A stretch of 64,000 bases of DNA from Gaeumannomyces sp. JS-464. Its lineage: Eukaryota; Ascomycota; Sordariomycetes; Magnaporthales; Magnaporthaceae. The stretch is taken from NCBI GenBank assembly GCA_002197995.1, contig NGZR01000003.1, forward strand, positions 2,480,001 to 2,544,000, read 5' to 3'. Below are positions 58,236-64,000 of this stretch, piece after piece (within the stretch, counting starts at the first letter, position 1; the number at the start of each line of letters is the position of its first letter). The notes below the pieces were generated by a model. That model searched no databases. It worked only from the letters and a program-made list of their open reading frames with translations, and was not told the origin of the DNA. A program made the position numbers and the translations under genes.

Positions 58236-61200
58236 CCTTGCCAACCCTTTTTTGCTGCTCCTTTTTTTCCCACCTGTTTTTTTTTTTAACCCTCGGTTTT
58301 TTTCCACCCACCGGTGCTCCCCTCTTTCGTTACCCCCCCTTATCCGTTCCCTGCAAATCAAATGTTTCCAGGCCGTTCCAGTTTTAGGGGTTAGGCCACG
58401 CCGCATGTGCCAGCCCGCCCTCCGGGGAACCTGGAGCTGTCTTCCGTCGCCTGTTTCCCTCCACCAAAGTGGGGAAGCAGCCGCTGTAACTCGCCTGCCC
58501 TGGTTGAACGCTGTCACAAGCGCCAAATGACAGACAGAATGAAGAAGAAAAAAAAGAAACAACCGTGATCTCCCTCGCTCGTTTGGCTTCCGTCCACTGC
58601 ACTGTGGGCTCCTCGTGCAGCCCCTGGCACGCGACCTTGAGCCAACTCTTCTGTCACCTTTCTCACCCAGCCGAGCCAGCCACGCCGCCCTCTGCACCAA
58701 CTGAGTAGTTGTGCAGCTGTGCAGCTGCGCAGGCGAGGCAAGGCGGGCCACGGCCTAGCCCCGAATGACCGCGCGTCAACTAGAGCTGCCCGGGAGGAGA
58801 CTCGGTGCTGTTGGCAGCAAGTTAGTTTCCTTGCCTTTTTTCTTCTTGTCCTTGTCCACGCAATTTTTTCTTCCACTCGTCTTCCCTCGCCTTCGCCCCA
58901 TCTGTTTCTGTAGGCGTTCTCCACCAGGCTCGGCGATCTGCCGTGTCGGAGCTCGCCGCAAGCTGGAAACAAACACCCCAGCGGCCTGCCCAGGGCTGTC
59001 GCGCACTCCGTTCGGCGGTCGGTGGCCAGGTTGGACGTGTCTGGCGCTCAGATCACCGCAGGCTCTGCCCACGGACCCTCAGTCCTGCGGATGGCCCCTC
59101 CCCGTTCAGGAAAGGCCTCAGAAAGAAAAATAATAATAGTAAAATCTGCGAGGCCCACTATTATGGGATTGAGTCGTTGCCTCGCATCCGAGCTCGTCTC
59201 GGCCGCCCACCTGTGTTGCGTAAGGCCTCCACGTTCCGTTTTGACAGCCGACCGGATACGCCCGAGCCCGCAAAGTCAAAAGCCAAACTTTCGACGTGAA
59301 AATAAGCGGCCAGCCACGCAGTGTCTCGTTCTGCCATCGGCTGCCACTCCCGAGGAAAACCAGCCGGCCGCGATGGGCAAGAGCTTGGGTGTCCGCGCGT
59401 TCGAGCCTAGCAGGGCGGAATTGTGTGGGGTTCGATGGCAGGTGGTGGTGGTTTGAAGCAACACGACCAGCACCACCACCACGGCAACGGGAGCTCCTCG
59501 GGCTCACACCCTCTTCGCCTGCTGGCCCTTGGCGGTCTGCAGAGGCCAAGCCTGCCGCCCCTCCCCGCGCAGGTCGCCGCCCCAATTTTGCAGAAGAGCG
59601 GGATCAAATGGTCTTAGGCCTGGTACCAGGCTTGCGCGCGAGATGCTGGCGGTGGTTAGGTAAAATTTCGATTCGCGTTTCTCGGGTTGCCCGCCGCTGT
59701 TTCGTCGCCTCCGCCACGCGAGTAGATGACAGATCAGGGTTTTCTCTCCACCCCAGTCTGATATTCCGTCCTCTCCACTCGCTTTATTGTTCTTACTCGT
59801 CTGTCTGCTCTGGGCGGCTCGAGCCGACGGACAACTGGTCGGCCAGTCGCGTGCAATTTCCCCTGGGCCAAGAGGACCAGCGTAGCGAGCCAAACACGAA
59901 GTGTCTGGCAAGCAGCGAGCCGCCCTGCTCCGCCAGACGACAGGCTGTGGAAGTCTCGTGCGACAAGACTAAACCACACCTGAGCTTCGGCGGCGTCGAT
60001 GTCTGGTCCTCGTCCGCTTATTTCTGCCTCAAGGAGACGGTACCGCCGACGTAACTCCCCAAGGCGCAGACGCCGCCGTCCCAGCTTCAGACAAGCGCAG
60101 GTGCACCTGGTCCCGCAACAGATACTGACAGCCGTGCCAGGCCCTCCCGACACTCGCCGTGCGGAGCCGGATTTGCCGTGACTTGCTGTTGACTTGCCCT
60201 AACCAAGGTACCTATCGGTCGATCAGGTACTCGCAGGGCGATGACGCCTCGCTGCAAGTTTTCCCTTGCCGGCGATTCGAATGTGTCGAGGCGCCTTTGC
60301 TGTGATGAAACACCCCGACAGGCGAGGCTCAACCGGTTGTTGTCACACCTCAGCAGGTCTGGTCTCCTGCTGGTGTGTGGGTGAGCGCGCGCGTGTATGT
60401 ATTCACAAAGGAGGCTGCAGCCGCTCGCCCGGTTCGCGATATTTGCCGGTGAAAAAGGCCTGAAAAAGGCTGTGAACCAAACGGCTCGGCCGTGGTCGAG
60501 CTCTATTTATGGGCGAGAGCAGGAGTAGCAAACGCTCTTTTGAATGGGGAAGCTAGACCCGAAGTCTGGGCCGTCCTCGTCGCCCTCATCCACCTTGCCA
60601 CGGAGCGCCGCAAGAAAGGCCGTTCCACATATTCTTCCAAGACATGCACATTTCGGCTTGTCCAGAACGGCAAATACATATGTGGGGATCGCCAGCCATT
60701 CACGGTCACCTACAGTCCATGCTGCAGACCGCCAGCCCTTACAGCACAGCCAACTGTTGTTTGCAGGATGTCGCCCAGCCGTTCACGCGCTTGCTTTACT
60801 TTTTCCTGCGAGATTTCCCCGCACCGAGATTCGCGAGCGAATTAGATGGCACCGATCTGTCAGGGCACCCGGCTCCGGCTACTTGCCCTCGTTTCTCCTC
60901 TCACTGCTCTCCCTTCGCCGACGGATAACGCGACACGTTTGGGGAGTGTACTGGCCATCGTCACCCATTGCGCTGTCTCTTCGATCGCTCTCAGTTACAC
61001 CCATAGAAGTATAAAGCTGCTTCGTTTCTGATTGTAGCTGCGCTCCCTTAGGACCGCGATACCCCTTCATATTGAACCTGACAGTCATGAAGATGATGCC
61101 CATCTGATGCTATTTTCGGCCTTGGTGTCAACACAAGTGTCCTGCAACGCATGAACACGAGCTGCAGCATGAACTCCGCACCGGGTCGAGGCATTGACGA

Positions 61201-63460
61201 GCCCCAATGGGCCGTTAGTCGTATCGAGTGACGAGACAATCAGATCCGTCTCGGCAATATTTCCAGGTGCCAACCTAGGCAAGTGGCTTGTCAGTCCGGC
61301 CGAGAAGTGATCGAGGTAGCCAGCCGTCCCATACGCACGACCACCCAATGCGGAATCATGAGCTCCTCTGCCATACTACCACAGCTGACGGGTCCCCCGG
61401 TGCTAGGCAATTCTTGAAACATGGTGTGCGGCGGGATTCCTTGTCGGCCTCGCTATTTAAGGCTGAAGTGAATGTGCCATTGCTGATTCGTTGAACACGG
61501 CCCTATAAACCCAGAAAGCTTAGGTACACTCCTATGTACTTCTGGTTTATCCGTCCATTGGGTTTCAGCGTCGCTGTGAGGGGAAACAAGTGTAAAGAAG
61601 AAAACAGGATTGCCTCCCGATGCATTCTACTTATTTGGCTGTTTATTGGCCCTGCCGATGGTTGAACCCGCGAAGAATTGTCGATAGCAGCCAAAAGGGT
61701 GTGCGCGTGCACTCTCTGCATTCATGCGTTCTCCGTTGGCAACGGCGCCCGTATGCCCATCGATAACTCCGGACGCAGGTGCCGTGCCGAAATCTTGGGC
61801 CTCGTGGTCAGTTCGGCGTCTTCATCTTCCGCTCCATTTGCCATCAGCTCCTCGGATGACTCGGATGAGGTGGACGATGGCTGCCCGGTCGCGAGTAGCC
61901 GGCGCCCCTCTCCGGGTCCTTAGTCGAGCACGGTAAGGAGTAGTCCACACCCAGACATTCTGTCGATCGCCATTATATGCTGCTCGGAGGGATCAGCAGA
62001 GTGTGGCCTGATATTGTCCATCGGAGTTGGGCTCGGAGTCTCTACGATGGTGTGCTGTCCTCGAGCGTAGAACTGTAATAAATCCACTTGCACACATGGA
62101 GTAACTGTTCCTCGAGTTCTCAAACGGAATTCATGCTATACAAAGACACAGGACTGACACCGGAAGGTTGATCAGAAAAGAAAAAAAAAAAAGAAAAAAA
62201 AGGGGAGGATCCATTCAGTGGCGCAGGGCTGGGTGCTGGGCGGCCAGTCCTTGGGTAACACGGCGTCGATGCATGGACAGAGAAAGTTGTCGAAGATCGT
62301 TTGCGGTTCGTTCCACAGACCTGAGTGGTGATTAATTAATTATATCCACCTATCCTCGTTCAAACCAGTTTGGTCGAGGCCAGTCTACGTGCGACCCAAG
62401 ATGGCTGGTGGTCGCAGGAGTGGAAGCAAACACATTGATCAATTCCCACTCGCCTACAGCCATGGAATCGATGAATTCATGCCTGTCCAGTTCACCCGCT
62501 GAACCTGCAGCAGGCAGCTTCCAGTGCCTTGGCCCCACCGCAGTGGCGGGGCTTCCCGTGGGTGGCTTTCCGGTTTCGCGGTCGCAGCAAGCTTTTGCGG
62601 TGGCCGAGGGCGAGGCTGGGATCACGTGACAAGGTTACCTAATCCTGGCCGACACGGCCAACTGCAAAGATGGAGCAAGCACAACAACGGGCACATGAGG
62701 AGCAGTTGACCGGCCGCCAACGAGCACCCGCGCCTCTCGCATTCGATATCTTTCGCCCCGAGTATCTATTCGCAACTGCTCGAGCATCCAATTGTCAGTC
62801 ATTGTGCATATTCCTTACCCGAGGGTTGTCCGTAGCTCTCCGCGCCTGGCCAGGGCCCCGCTCGGAGCCCAACCCAAGCGCGTGTCAGCAAGTCTTGTCC
62901 CAGCCAGCTAGCTGCCATCCATCGCATCCCTTGCCTCAGGCTCAGGCGCATGCTGGCTTCAATTGCCGCTCGCTCACTGGCTGACCTGCTCCCTTGGATT
63001 CTCTCGCAGTTCTTGCAGGCCAGTATACTACCGCACAGGACCCGACTTTCCAACGACAAGGACCGGCGGGATCCAGCCAAAGCCGCCACACGCTGCTCTC
63101 GTCCCCGAGCCCGCCCAATTCCTGGCCGCGATTTGCGCCCTCCCCAAGCTGCGACGCGCGCGTCCGCCGTTGATGGGTCCTCGTCCTTGACCCAAGCCCA
63201 CCACCGCGGCTGCCCGCGAGTAGAGCCGAGTCGCCGACCCGACCGCCGCCGAGACCACAATCGCTTCCACCTCATCCATCTCCATGCGGCACAGGCCGAG
63301 CCCCATGCTCCCACCTCGACCATCGTTCCGGCTTCAGGACAGAGTTGCTTCCCATGCGGATTGAGGCTCTGAATCTCTTCGCTCTTCTCGACGCCGCACC
63401 ACCCCGGCCCTTATCCTGCCAGAGCTCAGCTGCTGCTCGCTCTCCGACAGCCTCACATAG
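58236..63460. other. 5.2-kb divergent spacer, methyltransferase / CCR4
   Basis: Includes the T-rich, CT-rich 5' flank of the methyltransferase gene and presumably a long CCR4 leader. A 252-codon plus-strand frame (59296-60054) and others lack motifs and are not called. An A-rich tract lies at 62178-62202. Confidence 0.45.
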
Positions 63461-64000
63461 ATGGCCGACGGCCCCAGATACCTGCAGCAGTCGACCGGGC
63501 CAGCCTTCTACCAACAACACGCGCCCCAGGAACCACCGCTCCCCAGCGGAGCCCTTCTCCCGTCACTCCTCCATCCTTTTCTCACCACCAACCCGCCATC
63601 ACCGTCACGATCACCAGACCGCCAGGGCGCCCACGCCCAGCCGCTGCAAGGCATGTACAACCATAACCAGCAGCAGGGACACAACTCCCGCCTCAACAAC
63701 AACCCACAGGGCCAGCGCATGCCCATCCACTACAACTTCCAGCAACCCGCCGGCCTGCAGCACCAGTCCCATGCCCAGCACCACCCGAGCCTCCAGCAGG
63801 AGCCCTCGGGCCAGGGTGGCAATGCCGGCGTGCTGGGGCACCACTCGACCTACTCGAGCGGGGTGCTGTCGAACGCGAGTCCCTTCTCCGCCAACCTCCC
63901 CAATGGCCACAACTCGGTTGCCCGGGGCGGCCAGGCACAGCCCATCACCGAGGGCTGGGCCGAGCAGCTTCGGATGTACAAGGACGCCGAGAGGGCCCAC
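63461..64000 (+). CDS. CCR4: CCR4 deadenylase, N-terminal part (continues past the window)
   Basis: From the ATG at 63461 the frame stays open to the window edge (180 codons): MADGPRYLQQSTGPAFYQQH, Gln/His/Asn-rich sequence with GMYNHNQQQG, QRMPIHYNFQQPAG and HHSTYSSGVLSNASPFSANL, then QAQPITEGWAEQLRMYKDAE. This low-complexity lead and the ITEHWAEQL-type helix match my memory of Sordariomycete CCR4, catalytic subunit of the Ccr4-Not mRNA deadenylase, whose leucine-rich repeats and EEP nuclease domain would lie beyond the window. The short stretch LPSGALLPSLLHPFLTT looks unlike the rest and may hide a pair of compensating frame errors. Because only the divergent N-terminus is visible, the assignment is good but not proven. 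Confidence 0.75.
   Translation, partial: MADGPRYLQQSTGPAFYQQHAPQEPPLPSGALLPSLLHPFLTTNPPSPSRSPDRQGAHAQPLQGMYNHNQQQGHNSRLNNNPQGQRMPIHYNFQQPAGLQHQSHAQHHPSLQQEPSGQGGNAGVLGHHSTYSSGVLSNASPFSANLPNGHNSVARGGQAQPITEGWAEQLRMYKDAERAH

Noticed and set aside
57771..58751. 326-codon minus-strand frame at the methyltransferase 5' end
   Set aside because: Only its MSEYYWGYAAAVNAHLINPF segment looks real. Upstream lies in the T-rich leader, and downstream the coding frame changes to the main one.
59296..60054. 252-codon plus-strand frame in the CCR4 leader region
   Set aside because: No domain or compositional sign of coding; more likely chance in GC-rich leader DNA.

Overview
This is nuclear DNA of a filamentous ascomycete (Pezizomycotina). 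The likely class is Sordariomycetes, and the general flavour of CCR4, palC and ALG6 reminds me of Magnaporthales; I could not run a search to confirm the order. The evidence is short GT-AG introns of 70-150 bp, high-GC coding sequence, large gene-poor AT/CT-tract-rich spacers, and a fungal-only gene set (palC, AcrB, HET, Zn2Cys6 factor, AA9 LPMO, tannase-type esterase). I see no bacterial operons, rRNA, CRISPR or recognisable transposon.

Layout, left to right: (1) 501-2086 (-) secreted/membrane cupredoxin-like protein; (2) 2980-4864 (-) ALG6 glucosyltransferase; (3) 5383-7032 (+) palC; (4) 7192-8788 (-) Zn2Cys6 factor; (5) ~9367-11849 (+) ERB1; (6) 12525-13971 (-) secreted SGNH hydrolase; (7) 15346-16065 (-) unknown protein; (8) 20344-22375 (-) MFS sugar transporter, six exons; (9) 24461-27906 (+) MSH3; (10) 28861-29706 (+) secreted cysteine-rich protein; (11) 29969-31729 (-) tannase/feruloyl esterase; (12) 33836-34865 (-) GNAT acetyltransferase; (13) 36634-37628 (-) AA9 LPMO; (14) 41674-44948 (-) AcrB; (15) 50023-52740 (+) HET-domain gene with two in-frame TAG codons; (16) 53077-54252 (-) hot-dog thioesterase-like protein; (17) 54567-55200 (+) a four-exon LYR-family (ETFRF1/LYRM5-like) gene assembled by hand; (18) 55564-58235 (-) methyltransferase; (19) 63461-end (+) N-terminus of CCR4. 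About 28 kb of the window is spacer with no gene I can support.

Two themes run through it. First, many otherwise well-conserved genes (ALG6, ERB1, MSH3, palC, AA9 and others) are interrupted by single-base frame breaks, mostly losses of one base, while neighbouring genes are clean. I read this as consensus error in the source assembly rather than mass pseudogenisation. The HET gene is different: it has no frame break, but two TAG codons, each one C-to-T change away from CAG. Second, several genes fit a plant-biomass or host-interaction lifestyle: SGNH hydrolase, feruloyl esterase/tannase, AA9 LPMO, hexose/disaccharide transporter, AcrB (carbon catabolite control in Aspergillus), palC (ambient pH signalling) and a secreted 10-cysteine protein. 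They are interleaved with housekeeping genes and do not form a tight cluster.
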